A DNA stretch of 64,000 nucleotides, taken from the NCBI GenBank assembly GCA_008711295.1, contig VUYV01000147.1:510552-574551 (forward strand). The letters are read 5' to 3'. Below are positions 24,256-38,163 of this stretch, in pieces. Within the stretch, counting starts at the first letter, position 1. Every line of letters begins with the position of its first letter. Source of the stretch: Anarhynchus alexandrinus. Taxonomy: Eukaryota > Chordata > Aves > Charadriiformes > Charadriidae. Position numbers and translations under genes: made by a program. The notes under the pieces were generated by a model. The model ran no database searches, was not told the origin of the DNA, and saw nothing but the letters and a program-made list of their open reading frames with translations.

Positions 24256-25354
24256 TTTTACTTACCTGCTCATTACAATCATCATTTGAAAAACCTGGTC
24301 ATCACTTAGCCTGCTTTATTTTACTTAACCATACCATCATTTTGCAATATTCTAAAAGGTTTCTATGAATTTAATACTAATGTATTTCAACCTTTCTGCA
24401 TAAGATTAGCACTCTGAAAAAATGAAGTTCCAAAGGGAAAAAAAAGATAGATATGTTAGATACAGTTTAAAAAATATTTAAACTAGGTGAAAATGAAAAG
24501 CTGGTGATTGCACCAGTTTTGGAAGTGCAGACATTATCTTTAATAAGTATATTTGAATTCAGCGACAGAGATGTTTGATAGAAATGTGAGGTAAACATCT
24601 AATAAAAAGAGGATAGTAAGAGCCAGACTGACGTCAGACATAAATTTACTGACATGTAGGTTAGACTAGATATAAATTGGAGCATGAAGCATAAGAAGTG
24701 TAATAATACTTGTCAATGTTAAAAAAATAGTCAGGTTGAAAATACTGAAAGCATTTGGTCCCAGCATTCTGTGTCGAGTTTAAACATCTTTCTGAATCTT
24801 TAAATTTAGCATTAAATGTTTCAGATTCTTTTTCTCACTTTTCATGATTCATTTCCTTACATAATTCTATCGTTACCACTAACTTGCTGTCTGACATGGT
24901 AAGAAGAAAGCAGTATCCACACACACATCTAGTCCCAGTAACTTTTCATGGCACTTTAGTTATAGAAAATTAATCCTTCCAGTGTCACACAAGGGTATCA
25001 TTACACTGATGAACGTTTGCTTATGTACCCAGTTCATCTCTCAGGTCTGCAAAGGAGAAGAAAAAGGACATATTTCTAACCCTGCTGTATTTTCAAACAT
25101 GAGCACCACCATATGAGAGGCAATTCAGTAACATCTAGGGCAGAGTAACATATCATACTTGGAAAGTGTTCAGCTGTGAATAAAAGCGTGAAGTCCTAAA
25201 ATACCCCAACTACATTCTAGTAACACATTTTATCTTGGGTCTCCCTTAGCAGCACCTAGTCAGGACAGGAGTCTGGGACGAGAGCCCATTGTCTCTGTGA
25301 GTTTTGCCTTTGGTTTCACCGAAGCCAAGATTTCATTCTGGAAGTCAATCTTTG

Positions 25355-25470
25355 TCAATATTTGCTGTATGACCTTTTGGCAAGTCACCTTCCCTTTCAC
25401 CCATTGTTTTCCTTTCTGAAAAACAAAAGTAACAATGCCTCTGTAAATACATCAAAGTGCCTGAATGTCT
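25355..25470 (+). repeat. MIR SINE remnant
   Basis: TTGCTGTATGACCTTTTGGC followed by AAGTCACCTTCCCTTTC, then TTTTCCTTTCTGAAAAACAA and AGTAACAATGCCTCTGTAAA. This matches the central and 3' part of the MIR consensus (gctgtgtgaccttgggcaagtcac... tttcctcatctgtaaaatgg ... aataatagtacct) in order. Confidence 0.7.
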
Positions 25471-28400
25471 TTATGTACACAATTACTATTCATTATTAAT
25501 ATTATAGCTTCCAGTTAAAAAATAGACCGATAACACAGTCTTAAAACACTATCAAACATGCAGTTGCCTATTTAAAAACAGGAAAAATTTAAGCTAAATT
25601 ATCCAATCAGATCAGTAACTACGGTCTTAGTCAAAACTCTCAGCATGCTGAGTGTTGCATACTGCTATTGGATCTCATTCGGTCAAATATTTTAGAAAAC
25701 AGCATTAAAAGAGCAGTTGGCTACAGCTGTATTGAGCTTTTCTCCTAAGGCAGGCTCAGGACGGCAGAGCCTGGGAGCTGCAGTTTCGTTAATAGTACAA
25801 CCGAAGTGTCCTAACGACACATTGTAAAACTGTATATGTGAGCACATATGTGAATCTATGTACACATGTGTGTGTTTTTTCCTCTTTCCCAATCGCTTGG
25901 CATTCGGTTTAGGAACAAGGGTAGAGAGCAGAGAAAGCAAAGGGGAAAGGCAGAGGAGGAGGAGAGAATATTGAATGGGCATCTGTCAGTAAAAAATAAC
26001 AATTCGAAATAATTTCTATGAATAGCTTTGAAGCGAAAGTCAAAGTTGTGAACAGACTGATTAAAACAATCCAAACGTTCTTGACTGGTGCAGACAATCT
26101 ATGCTAAAATGACAGTTGTTTTCGCCCTAGCCAGAGAAGAGGGCAGAAATGTTTTGCATAGCAATTAGAGGTAAACATTTCAGCAGAATTCTGAAGTGTT
26201 CTAAGCAGTTATTCCGGTGAATACAATTAGTCTAAAAGTGAAATTGTTTCGCAGTCCGGATTTATTGCAGGAACGAGTAAATCTTTGGACTCTGAAATGA
26301 AATACAAGGGTTTTCTCACAGTGTTTTAAATGCAAATATTTTCAAACAAGCAGGTAAAGATTTTTATTTTGTTTTTAACTTGAACTGAAAAAACATGCAC
26401 TTTTGGTGATGATATTGTATGTGTAAATGATTGCTGCAGACATTTAAAGTTTCCAGGGAAACATGCTTCATATTCCAACACCGCACAGGCAAATGAAAAC
26501 CTGTATCCAGTTAATCTAGGTAAGGACAGAGACCATAAAGCTGAGTTAATTCAAAAGGGAAAATGAACAGCATCATCTAGCAGAGTGATGAAAGTTGCAT
26601 TTGTTTGTATAGCGCAGTAAAAGGACAAAAAAAATTTGTACTGACTTGTACAGTAGTGCTGGATAGATAAGCAAAGCAACAGTCACAAGGAAGAAGGTAG
26701 TTAAATTCTAATGGTACAGCATTTCACAGCAGAATCAAAGTACAATAAAGTCTATTTGTTTGCCAGCTACACGTGGGAGAATTGTTGTAAACAGAAAGGA
26801 GAATGTTTGTCCAAGAAAGAAAAAGACAAAGTAAAAGAAAAAGGCACTCACTCTGTAGTATCACGAAGGGGTACAAGGTGACAGAGAATAGAGAAAAACC
26901 AAGAGAGAAAGGGAAGGAGTGAAATAGTGGCAAGCAGTGAAATAATGTTTATCTCAGCATAAATGTAATTTACACCATTGTGAGTCTATCTCCACGTGTG
27001 TCTCAGGAGCACAAACAAGTTTAACAGTGCAAAAAAGTCAGCCACTTTACCAGGCAGCTCCAAAGTGCTTTCGGTATTATGATGCTTGTACAGTCTTTAA
27101 AATACAGTGTAATATAAGTACAGAAGTCTTCCCTGGACGTTTGGTAAAACATGGTGTATCAAAGTGTACTGAATGTGCCGTTTGATTCAACGCATCTGAT
27201 ACCTACTGTAGCCATCTTTTGTTTTCTGGCTTTTGAAGAGATTAGGTTGTACAAAAATTAGAAATACTCATGGCAATTTTCGTGTTCCATGGTTAGAATA
27301 GCACAATAGGGTGCTTGTCTATTGTGAGTGCTTCTAGGAATAACAATAATGCGATTAGTGTTATTAATCATTATTTTAAATTGTGTCAATAAATTAATAA
27401 ATATTACAGCAATGATCATAAATATGCTCATTATATTTATATTGTGTATATTGCACATTAGTTTAGAAAAGGCTTAACACTTCAATAATTACCATTTTTA
27501 AAAGGGAAAGTGTGTATCTGTATATCCTTCACAGTGTGCCGTTGTAGATACATTTCCATATCGGGTTCCAATTTGGCTCATTTTTACTTATGTAACTCTA
27601 AAAGATTCACATGAGAATATCTCACAGTTAATATTTACTTTTCTATGATGTTTCCTTTGCCTTCATCTCCCTAGTACAGACTGAATCTTTAGAGTGCTTA
27701 CTGAATATCAGCAACTCCCAAAGACTTAAGTGGTAAACACAGTGATACTGAGAAACAGAATTAGCAGACATGCCCCTAAAGATATAAAGGCAAATATCTT
27801 TTTAAAGTGCCTAAACACCCCTCCCATTAAGCTTTACTGACACCATATTTAAGCATTTTCTAAATATAGATACATACATGTTTGTGTGCTTAGAAAGCCA
27901 AATGATTTCACCATCAGGTCATTAGACGTACCACAATACAAATCTTCTCACCCTCAACCTTAAATAATTTAGTCACATTTAACTAAATAAGCACTTAGAT
28001 CTTAACTGCAGTACTTGATCTTAAGTATTTATTTTCCAGACTTGAGAACAAGGGTCAATCCTTTCTGGTGCCCAGAGCAGTAACTTCCTTGAATTATACA
28101 TTGAAGCTAAAGTCATACTCTGAACTAAATTATAGATGTCTGAGGGAAACAAACTGCTGCGTCTCACATCAAGAGGTGATACTGAGAATTAAAGGGAGAT
28201 GCCTGATGCTGATATCTAACCTCGGACCAGCGAGTAATTCATGTTTCCAAATGGAGCTAGTCAAAAATTGACAATGTAAAGTAAAATTCCAAAACTGTAG
28301 GACTATTGTGGTGCACATAAAAATGCCATTTAATATAGCTTTAGATTAAATGCATCTGCAATACTGGCCAAATTTATTTTTCATAGATTTGCAACCAGAA

Positions 28401-29689
28401 ACCCATATAGCCCCAACTGGACATCCAAAAAAGCCTAGAGCCTGGTGAGAGCCATATGTAACTCAGATCTGTTCTTCCTGTGATAGAATGTCACAGTTAT
28501 GCACTGCAATTGATAAAAGATATATTTTTGGGAAGAAGACTCTGTAACTAATGCTTGTACCCTGGTTTTCTCTTTGGATTTTCTCTTGAGGGAAAAAAGA
28601 TTCTGGACATACATCATTAATTCATATAACCTTTAATTCCAGCTCAGACCCTGCAGTAGATTTGTTTTGCGCACTTATTCATATGTCACAGAGAAGGCTG
28701 CATACAGGATATATATTCTTTCTATTCCCAACCCTACTATTTGTCACAAAAACTTTTTATAAAAACTGTGTTATCCTACAACAATGAAATTATATCTACT
28801 TCACAGAAATCTCTTTATTTCACATGTAAGCACTGTGAAGTGGACTGATTTTGAGTTAACTAACTACCATTCCCCTAAATCTCATTAGAGAGTGCACTAT
28901 ATCAGTCTACTTTTCCCTTGGTCACCTGCAAACACTAAAAACATTATGAAGCCAGAACCCCTAAACATAAAGGTGGCTCATCTAAAGTTATTTTTTATTC
29001 CAGGAAGAAATATTTGGATTCTTCTCATGGGATTTAAGTTGCTGTTTTGTAGCTTTTGCATTTTATGTTGTTTGTCACATCATCTGGGCAATGAACAGAT
29101 GGAGGGAGCATTGAATGGATTTACATCAGCATATTCTACTGTAACTATTATGGAAATGTTAGGAGTCGCAAATCAGTTTTCCATAGCCCCTCTGTGTCAG
29201 CTTTGCCAGCAAGTAGGAGATGTGATATAACATAACTACTCCACAAATTATTCCCTGGACATACAGACAGTCCCCAACATATGGACAATTTGTTCAGAAA
29301 GCACCATACTAGCTCTTGAAGCATCCCAGAAACAAATACATGGGTTACACAAGTAGTGGATCAAAATATTGTGATTCCTGCAGCCTTCTAGACATTGAAA
29401 TGACATATTAAAAATCTTTATTAGTTAAAGCAGTGCTTAGATTATGCTTGCCCACACCATGGGCCCAAAATTACATTTCTTAATAAATGAGTTGCAAAAG
29501 AGTTACAGGAAATCTCTCTCTGTCTCCTTCATAAATTACTGTAATAGCCTGAATAGTTTGGCTATGAATGATATACAATGGTTTATAATTTATGATGTCG
29601 ATCTGTTTAAAGCTAATTATCATATGAGATAATTATCTGACGTGAGATGAGAGGGAGACATTCTAAAATAAAATAACACAAACATGGAA

Positions 29690-29870
29690 TTTTTTTTTAA
29701 TTATCATTATTATTTTTTCTTCTGTTACAGTTCTATCAAACTGTCTTTGTCTCAACCCACGAGGGTTTTTTCCCTTTTTCTCCCTCTTCTTGTTACCCTA
29801 TGGTAGGGACGGGCGGGAGTGAATGAATGGCTGTGTGGTCCTAGTTGCTGGCTGGGGCTAAACCACAACA
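29690..29870 (+). mobile_element. 3' end fragment of an ERV LTR (plus orientation)
   Basis: TTTGTCTCAACCCACGAGGG, a T/C-rich stretch, GGGACGGGCGGGAGTGAATG, GGCTGTGTGG, then GGCTGGGGCTAAACCACAAC ending in A. This is the recognisable 3' end of avian ERV LTRs (ending in TAAACCACAACA). The 5' part is missing or too diverged. The start is approximate. Confidence 0.75.
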
Positions 29871-30383
29871 TGTGCATAAAGAAGTCTGAATTATTCTGTT
29901 CAGAACCTCAAATTATCACCTTACATTTCAAGAACTTTCCTTTATTTGACACTTGATTTCTAGCAATGTTAATTACCTATCATTTCCAACAACTGTAGTT
30001 GAAAGTCTTCTTGGCTAATACTTTTGAAATTTGTATATTTCAGCATCTAAATGACAAAGCCACCATATTATCTTGCAGGCTATTCTTAGAAACAGTAGCA
30101 TAGTATACTTATCCTGGGGTTGATGTCTAGTTTGTCACAGTCTGGTCAGGGAAGTCTTGTAGAATTTGCAAGTGCCTGTTTCTTGCAAGCGGAGGCTTCT
30201 TGTTGATTGTTCACTAGTTGTATAAATTCGATAATCTTTTCATCTGGAAAATCTACTACTATCAATCTTTTAGAGCAGTTATTTTATAGGTGTGAGGCTA
30301 TAGTCCTCCTACATGAAGCTGGTATTAGTTCAAATTTTGTGCATGTAAAAGGACAAAGGAACTAGCAAGTAAGCATACAGTGG
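29871..30383. other. Intronic sequence between two inverted LTR ends
   Basis: About 510 bases of AT-rich sequence with no retroviral features recognised. Confidence 0.5.
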
Positions 30384-30930
30384 TGTGGCGAGTTAGCCTT
30401 GGCTAATAGCCACGCTCCCACCCAGCTGCTCGCTCACTCCTCCCCCCCTCAGCTGGGCAGGGGGGGGGGCAAAGAGAACAGGGATGAGAAAGCTCATGGG
30501 TCGAGAAAAAGACAGGGAGATCACTTGTCAGTTACTGTTGTGGCCAAAACAGACTCAACTTGGGGAAAAATAACTTTATTGCTAATTAATATATATGTAT
30601 GTGTTTGATTACTGCATCTGGTATTGGGACACAAAAAGGCAAACATTAAATTAACACTCTTCCTCCCCTCTTTCCCATGCTCAACTTCAGTCCTTCACTC
30701 CTATGGTCCCCTTCCTACTCTTTGTGGCATTTTCGGCGCTTTGTTACACAGGCTTTCCCTGAGGCGCCACCATCTTGGCTGGGGGGCTGAACCGTGTCCT
30801 GCAGTGGGTCGGTTGGAGCAGGAGTGGAACCGGCTGTGTCCAGCACGGGGCTCCTCACAGAGGCCACCCTGCAGGCCCCCCTGCCTGTGCCAACACCTGG
30901 GCAGGGACACCCGATACAAGCAGTAGTGCA
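30384..30930 (-). mobile_element. ERV LTR fragment (minus orientation)
   Basis: Read on the minus strand it contains CCGAAAATGCCACAAAGAGT, then AATAAAGTTATTTTTCCCCA (polyadenylation signal at 30575-30580 on the plus strand). AAGTTGAGTCTGTTTTGGCC, TGATCTCCCTGTC, CTCGACCCATGAGC and GGAGTGAGCGAGCAGCTG follow, and it ends CTCGCCACA. This is the order of avian ERV LTR 3' regions. The upstream boundary is unclear, and no clean target duplication was found, so it is probably partial. It lies next to a CR1. No gag, pol or env frames are present. Confidence 0.75.
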
Positions 30931-30984
30931 CATTGAACTTGCTGGTGCTTATCCTAACTGCTGCATTCCAGTGCAAAACTGAGT

Positions 30985-32496
30985 GTCCTGAGGGAACTGG
31001 TGGATGAAGTTGCTAAGCCACTATCTATCATATTTGAAAAGTCGTGGTAGTCCAGTGAAGTTCTCACTGACTTGAAAAGGGGAAACGTAACCCTCATTTT
31101 CAAAAAGAGAAAAAAGGAAGATGTGGGGAACTACAAGCCAGTCAGTCTCACCTCTGTGCCCAGCAAGTTCAAGGAGCAGATCCTCCTGGAAACTGTGCTA
31201 AGGCACATGGAAAATAAGGAGGTGATTGGTGACAGTCAAGATGGCTTCACCAAGGGCAAGTCATGACTGAAAAGTTTGGTGACATTCTATGACAGGATTA
31301 TAGCATTGGTGGACAAGGGAGAGCAACAGATGTCCCCTACCTGGCCTTATGCAAAGCATTTGACACTGTCCCGCCTGACATCTTTGCCTCTAAACTGGAG
31401 AGACATAGATTTGAGGGATGGACCACTTGGTGGATGAGAAACTGGCTGGGTGGTTGTATTCAAAGGGTTGCAGTCAACGGCTTAATGTCCAAGTGGAAAC
31501 CAGTGATGAGCGGCGTTACTCAGGGGTCAGTACTGGGACCGGTGTTGTTTAACATCTTTGTCAGTGACATGAACAGTGAGATCGAGTGCACCCTCAGCAA
31601 GTTTGCCGATGACACCAAGCTGTGTGGTATGGTTGACACGCTGGAGGGAAGAGATGCCATCCAGAGATGGCATCAGAGATTGAGAGGTGGGCTCGTCCAA
31701 ACCTCATGAGGTTCAACAAGGCTAAATGCAAGGTCCTGCAGCTGGATCATGGCAGGGTCAAGCACAAATACAGGCTGGGCAGAGAATGGATTGAGAACAG
31801 CCTTGAGGAGAAGGACTTGAGGGTGTTGGTGGATGAGAAGCTCAACATGACCCAGCAATGTGCACTTGCAGCCCAGAAAGCCAACCGTATCCTGGGCTTC
31901 ATCAAAAGCTGCGCGGCCAGCAGGTCAAGGGAGGGGATTCTGCCTCTCTACCCAGCTCTGGTGAGACCCTACCTGGCGTACTGCATCCAGTGTTGGAGTC
32001 CTTAGCCCAAGAAGTACATGGACCTGTTGGAGCAGGTCCAGAGGAGGGCCACAAAGATGATCAGAGGGCTGGAGCACCTCTCCTATGAAGACAGGCTGAG
32101 AGACTTGGGGTTGTTCAGCCTGGAGAAGAGAAGACTCTGGGGAGACCTTTTAGCAGCCTTCCAGTATCTGAAGGGGGCCTACAAGAAGGCTGGAGAGGGA
32201 CTTTTTGCAAGGGCATGTAGTGATAGGAGAAGAAGTGATGGCTTCAAACTAGAAGAGGGTAGATTTAGATTAGATATCAGGAAGAAATTTTTTACTATGA
32301 GGGTGGTGAGGCACTGGAACAGGTTGCCCAGAGAAGTTGTAGATGTCCCATCCCTGGAGGTGTTCAAGGCCAGGCTGGATGGGGCTTTGAGCAACCTGGT
32401 CTAATGGAAAGTGTCCCTGCCCATGGCAGGGGGATTGGAACTAGATGATCCTAAGGTCCTTTCCAACCTAAACCACTCTATGATTCTATGATTCTA
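30985..32496 (+). repeat. CR1 LINE, 5'-truncated, defective
   Basis: ORF2 reverse transcriptase is readable almost continuously: [49 protein letters not shown], then [20 protein letters not shown]. The catalytic box is FADDTKL (from about 31601). [53 protein letters not shown] and FRLDIRKKFFTMRVVRHWNR follow. The 3' end has GGATTGGAACTAGATGATCC and two ATTCTATG-type tail units ending at 32496. Breaks include a TGA at 31264-31266, a frame change near 31670-31709 and a TAG at about 32004. It starts inside ORF2 and cannot be mobile. Confidence 0.95.
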
Positions 32497-33599
32497 AAAC
32501 AGTGGTTTTGTGACTACCCACTGTGTGTTTGAGGACAAAGAGGAAAAGTGCACAGACACAGCTGAGTACTTGCGCACTGATTTTCAACCTCCTTTCTAAT
32601 TCATTTGCCAGTAAAGGCTATAAACAAAGCTTTGTGGTCAAAGGTAAACCTGGCCTCATGCTGCGGACCCTGCTGCTTGCTTCCTCCTACCCTTCTCCTC
32701 CTGCCTCGCAGGTCTGAGGGAGTCAGAGCAGGGGTCGGGCACCTTGGTCCCAGTGTGGGATTCAGTCGAGGAGCTGGGAGAGACCAGCTCAACTCTTCTC
32801 CTTACAGCGATGCTTTCTAGCCAGTAATAACACAAACCTTAGCCTTAATTGGAATTTGCTAGTTGCTTTGGCATGCTGCCAAATTCAGCTTGCCAACAGG
32901 CACCTTTAGTGGGGACATCAATATTTCTGCTATTTTATGTCTCAGTCAGCTTAAGTACAGTTACATGAATGAAATGAAAGCGCATCTCCACCCAAGAGCT
33001 TTAAACACTGACATTATTCAAAGGCCAACTACTATCAACGGTGTTGCTAGAGCTTAATAGACAACCTGCCAAGTGACAGAGGTGGGATTTACATGCACAT
33101 TTACATATATTTGCAAAAAGGGTGTGTCAGCTTGAATTTCTCCGATGACATATATAAAATAAATAGTACATGTAAGTAACACTTCAAAAACCTGAACATT
33201 GTGCCTCTGCCTCCCAGACCTCTTTTTCTTTCATTTCATCATTAGGAAACCTTCAAGTCACCCAGGACATGGCCCGCTCTGGGGGTGTTAATGCCTAAAA
33301 AAAGCTTTTGCATTGGTAGGTAGATAACTACAAGCACACACATGATACACCATTCTATTTGTATTTTTCATTGCAAGAATTTTTCATAAGTAAAAGTGGT
33401 TTGTGAATTAATACGCAGGGCCATGACCAGCTTCCTCTGCTCTACACTGCTGTCCATAACCAGGCACATGACAAATGCTGGTGATCCCTCCTGAAGCTCT
33501 GCCTCCTGCCTTCCTCCCTGAGGTCATCACCTGCATCAGACTCAGGCTCTCAGGGCTGCTAGAGTCTTTGTCCTTTGTGCCATGCAGGCCTATCATATG

Positions 33600-34305
33600 G
33601 CATCACCTTTCAGTCAGGCCTCTTTCTAAATCCTCACACTCAGCCTATGTTCAGCGTCTGCTTATTTGGATTGTAAAACATCACTAATACATAGTCTGAT
33701 TTACCAATCCACAAGGCTAAAACTCTTATCTGAGCACTAATAATCCCCCATCTGGGTCACAGCAGTACACTCTTCCCTGACCTTGCCAAGCTCAGCCCAT
33801 GCACACCCACCTGGAAAGCCAATGCGGTTCCATACCACATGTGTCCACCAGCTCCTGCAAACACCTCTTCAACCATCAAATCAAATGGAAGATACTCACC
33901 TTTTCTTTAACAATCTACCATTTACCTTTCTGCATCTATTGACTCTGATCTCCATTCTTCCACTTACAATTACCATTGTCAATTTGTTAAATATTGAAAC
34001 AAGCATTCCTATGAACTTATATGAGGATACTTATTTGCACTCCTCTGATCATCTTAGAAATGTCCTTTTGCTGAAAATTTCACAGTTATAAGCGACATTG
34101 AAACCACCATTTACCCTCTTGACTCACAGCTCTTTATTGACTCATGGTTTCCCTGAGTGCTCTTTCTGCCTGTATTTGTTTCCTGTTACCTTACCCCTAG
34201 ATTTTAAATTCTTTGAAGAAGATGCCATCTTTTTGCACTCTGTTTGCACAGTGCCCTGCACAACGGGATTCCGATCAAGGACTTCCAGGTGCTCCAACAA
34301 TGAGA
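33600..34305 (+). repeat. Possible ancient L2-type LINE remnant
   Basis: The strongest part is 34197-34275: ATTTTAAATTCTTTGAAGAA, GATGCCATCTTTTTGCACTC, TGTTTGCACAGTGCCCTGCA and CAACGGGATTCCGATCAAGG. It resembles the 'gtaaactctttggggcagggacc.tctttttgt...tgtttgtacagcgcctagcacaatggggtcctg' end of ancient reptilian/avian LINEs. Upstream pyrimidine-rich sequence is consistent with an L2-like ORF2 3' region but not diagnostic. Confidence 0.5.
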
Positions 34306-37300
34306 ACAGTTTTGAAAGTAAGACTCAAAATGTTTTCTATTTTACAGAAACTCTTTACAAAACAATGATTGTTTTAATGTGGCCTGTGATAAATCAGCTT
34401 GACGTTTGATTCAATTTCCTCTCTTTTTTTTTCTATGCAGAATGGATTCTTCTTGCTATTGAGGTGCATTGTAGGGGCTGACCACAAGATAAATCAGCAG
34501 ACGAATGTGATAAGAGTACCTTTAGAATATTCTGCCATTAAAATGGGCGTTCCATCTTAAAAATCCAGATGGTCAGGAAAGAGAATGGCAGAACCATGGT
34601 ATCAAAGATAAATGGATAATAGCGTTATAAAAATTATACCCTTTGAAATAGTAAATGTTACCAAACAGGACCAAGTCACTGTCAGTTGCTTGAAAGAATG
34701 ATCACTTTATTCCATGGGAGAACCCAAAGCACCATGACTTGTTGCAGAACAAGGATCTTTGGCTCCCTCAGGTGAAGGGAATAGCTGATCTACTTTCTCA
34801 CTACACTAAAATCAAATTAATCTGCCATGCTTTCTGGTCTCATCAATCCCTGAGAGCATTTTTAACAAGTTGAATGAAAACAGATGGTATAATTTTTCCT
34901 GTTTTAATTCATGGCAGGTCACATGGTATTTAGAACACTATTATTAGGCAATTTTGAATTTCTGTATCTGCTTACTTTACTGTTGTGATATTATGTTTGA
35001 CAGTTACCGTTCAAAACAAAGCCCAAACTACCTATTTTAATTATCTACCAGCCTTCTGTGGCTGAGATCATTCGTACACTTGTGCTTCACTATGGCACAT
35101 GCCACTGACCAGCTATCACTGATGGAAAATATTCTTCTTAAAAGTGTTCTTTCTGTCCCTATTCTTAAACTTACGACATGTGTAACCTCAGTGAATTTGT
35201 TTTAATAAACCGTATTTAGACATATAACTCCTCCCAAGATAACATTCCTCCCAAGACAGAAAGAACATAGTGATAGGCAGCAGAAAGTAAAATATTTTGT
35301 CAGATAGCATTCCTTTCCTGTTTTTTATAAACTTCCTTCAGTACCATTAGCAAATTTTCAGAAGGGAGCTCATTTTTTTATAAAAAGAAAGGGTAAGCCT
35401 TAGGGTTCATTAAGGAATAAAGGTTGACAAGCTCAACATCTGCAGGCGTGTATGAAAATTTAATGCTGAAAGTAAAGGACATCTGAATTATTATAATGTA
35501 CGGATAGAATCTGAAATAGTAATGTTTCTGTATTAGACTTTCCAAATGGTAAAGCTCTTTCCACACAACCTGTAGATGGTTAATCTACAGTTTACTTCAA
35601 TGTGTATAATTCCTGACAGCAGGAGATTCAGTGAAATGGCACAAGCCCTGTCTGAATGAGCAAATGGAGCTATTTGAGAAAATAAAAAGCCTTAAACGCT
35701 GATTACACACAGTACTGAAGATGATATATTGTAACCCAGTTTTAGCACAGTAAGCTGCATGAAACATTTTGCCCCGAAAGCTAAATAAAAGAAATTGACT
35801 TCTATTTGCATCTATTCTCCCTCTTCTCCCCGCACACACCATGTTTCTTGGAAGGCAATGTTTCCCTGTATTCTTGGCCAGTGGCACTAGTTTTGCCATA
35901 TGTACAATACTGTGTTCACTAAATAGCTAACAAAAAAAAATCAGATTTAATATTTACTTCTCAAAAATGTAAACATATGAGTCAAAGTGAGGAAACACTC
36001 ACTTCAACTCATACACCATACTCTGCTATCCATTTCAATTTCTCTCAGTCCATTTCTTGAATTGACACAAATAACAGCACCACTAGATTATGTTTGTAGG
36101 TCCCTAGAGCAAACGTTTTTACTTGGTTTATGTTATCAGTAGCAATGGTAGCTACAGTTTTTGCCTTTACTGTACATGGGTATTTCCATTCATGACAGTT
36201 TTTTTTATTGCTCAGTTTTCCCGTCTAGAAACATGTTTGGTTCAGGCTAGTTCCTCTCTGAGAAGCAGAGGATTTTTTTCAGTTTTAAAACCCATTCTAG
36301 TTTGATTATTTCAAACTAAATCTGGGTATTTCAGAAATTATGAATAGTTCTACTGAAGCCTGAGGAATTGCAAATATGGGTATAAGAATTACATGATGAA
36401 AGATATATTATTTCTCTTTTATAAGAAAGTTACTTATATTTATAAAAAGTTATCTTATTTTTTCTTTTATAATGACTGTTAATTCCCTCATTTTACTGAT
36501 TGTACCATATTTAGAAGTTGGCATTGAGGTCTATTCTATCTCACTACATTTTAAAGCTGCTCTCTTGTCTCATTGTCTGCATGATTTCTGCAACTCCAAA
36601 TGACATCTCCCCAGCCACCTTCCCTTAAGGGACTTAAAAATCTTCTAAGCTTTAATTGGGATCTGGAGTTTAAAATGAGTTCTCCACTCCTGCTCTTGTT
36701 GCTTTTGCTTGCCTGCTGGCTTTTTTCACTTTTGCTGGAAAGCCAGCTGCTCTCAGAGCTCTTCCTTTTGTACTTTTTATTGTTGTCATCTCAAGTTAAA
36801 AATAAAATACCTGCACAAAACTGTAGGCTTCCCTCTGCTGCTTGGATGGGATTTCAGAGACTCTGCTATCTCCTAAATTGCGAGGAGCTGCCATTCCACC
36901 CCTGAAGGTTTCCTTTCCTAATCAGAAAGGATAATCAGCTGCATAATTCATACTTTCCCCCTAGCCTTCTACTTATTCCTGTCTTATGCCTATAGTTAGA
37001 TATTTCTCCTAGCAGTCATTTCTCCTCACAGCTTCTTGCCCGCCATATTCTCCTACCCCTTGTTGCTACCTCATATGTTTCACAACCCCTGTTTTAGTGT
37101 TCTCCAGTTTACCTAATGACACCTTTTTGCCCCTGTCCGTGCCTCCCCTGGTGCTGTCATGTACCCAACTTATCCAGCTTCCTGCTCTTCCTTTGCTCTT
37201 CCCGGGCACCTCACAGCCTTCGTAAAGGAATTCATCTCACTCTGTAGACAGCACAGAGAGACAGGCACCTCTCATTGAGATTCACAAATCCTAAAATAAG

Positions 37301-38108
37301 TGCCCTACCCTGTTGGAATGAATAGTCCTCTGGTGATCCTTATTTCTATCCAACCTTTCCAGAGCCAGAAGAGTAGCTTTTCTTTTTGCTGTACTTAGGT
37401 AGGTGAAGTTAGGAATCGCATTCCTAATCAGTGTGCATCAAAGCAAGGCAGATTTGTCATGTATGTCTTCTCTGTTCCTGTGTGTACTCATTCATTAAAT
37501 GTCTGATTTAGACAGAAAAATTGGGTGAGATTAGTCTAATTCATAGATGCTAAGAAGTGATAATTTCCTTGGGTACCAAAGAGAGTAAAAATGTAGTCAC
37601 TTTAGTAACTTCAGTAACAGTAACTGAGTTTTCACCTAAAATCCATTAATTTCACCTTGTTAATAAACTGGGATTTTGCCTAAAAGTTTGAATGTGAGAA
37701 ATGCAAGTTATTTAGAAGAAAGGAACAGAAACTACATGCAGTCTTAAAATAAATTTCTCAAACATGAAATCACTACAGCTCTCAACACTGAAGCATGAAT
37801 AAAGGAGAGATGCAATAGAGCTGAGTTTTCCCTGCACTGTCAGAATGGTTCAGTTTAAGAAAAAAAAATTAAACTCTTTTTCTAAATATGCAAACTTTTA
37901 CAGCAATTACTTAACTAACTTTGTTTTAATAATAAAAAAGTGCTTTTATCTTTGTACAGACAGTATTTGTATCTAAAAGTTAAGAATAAACCTGAGGTCT
38001 TTGTCAAAGGTCAGGAATAATCAAGGTCCCCAGTTTGTTCATCCAGAGTTCCTCAGCTGTTGTTTCCGGACAGCATTCTGTCTTCAAGTCTTTCTAGTGC
38101 TGCTGCAG

Positions 38109-38163
38109 AACAAAAAAATAAATTAAAAAAAAAAAAAGAGGAAAATAAAAATTAAAAAAAAAA
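38109..38163 (+). repeat. A-rich low-complexity tract
   Basis: About 55 bases composed almost wholly of A, interrupted by single T, C or G. Confidence 0.8.

Noticed and set aside
36600..36905. Leu-rich 101-codon frame resembling a membrane protein
   Set aside because: The hydrophobicity comes from a local pyrimidine-rich stretch; no splice context or recognisable family.
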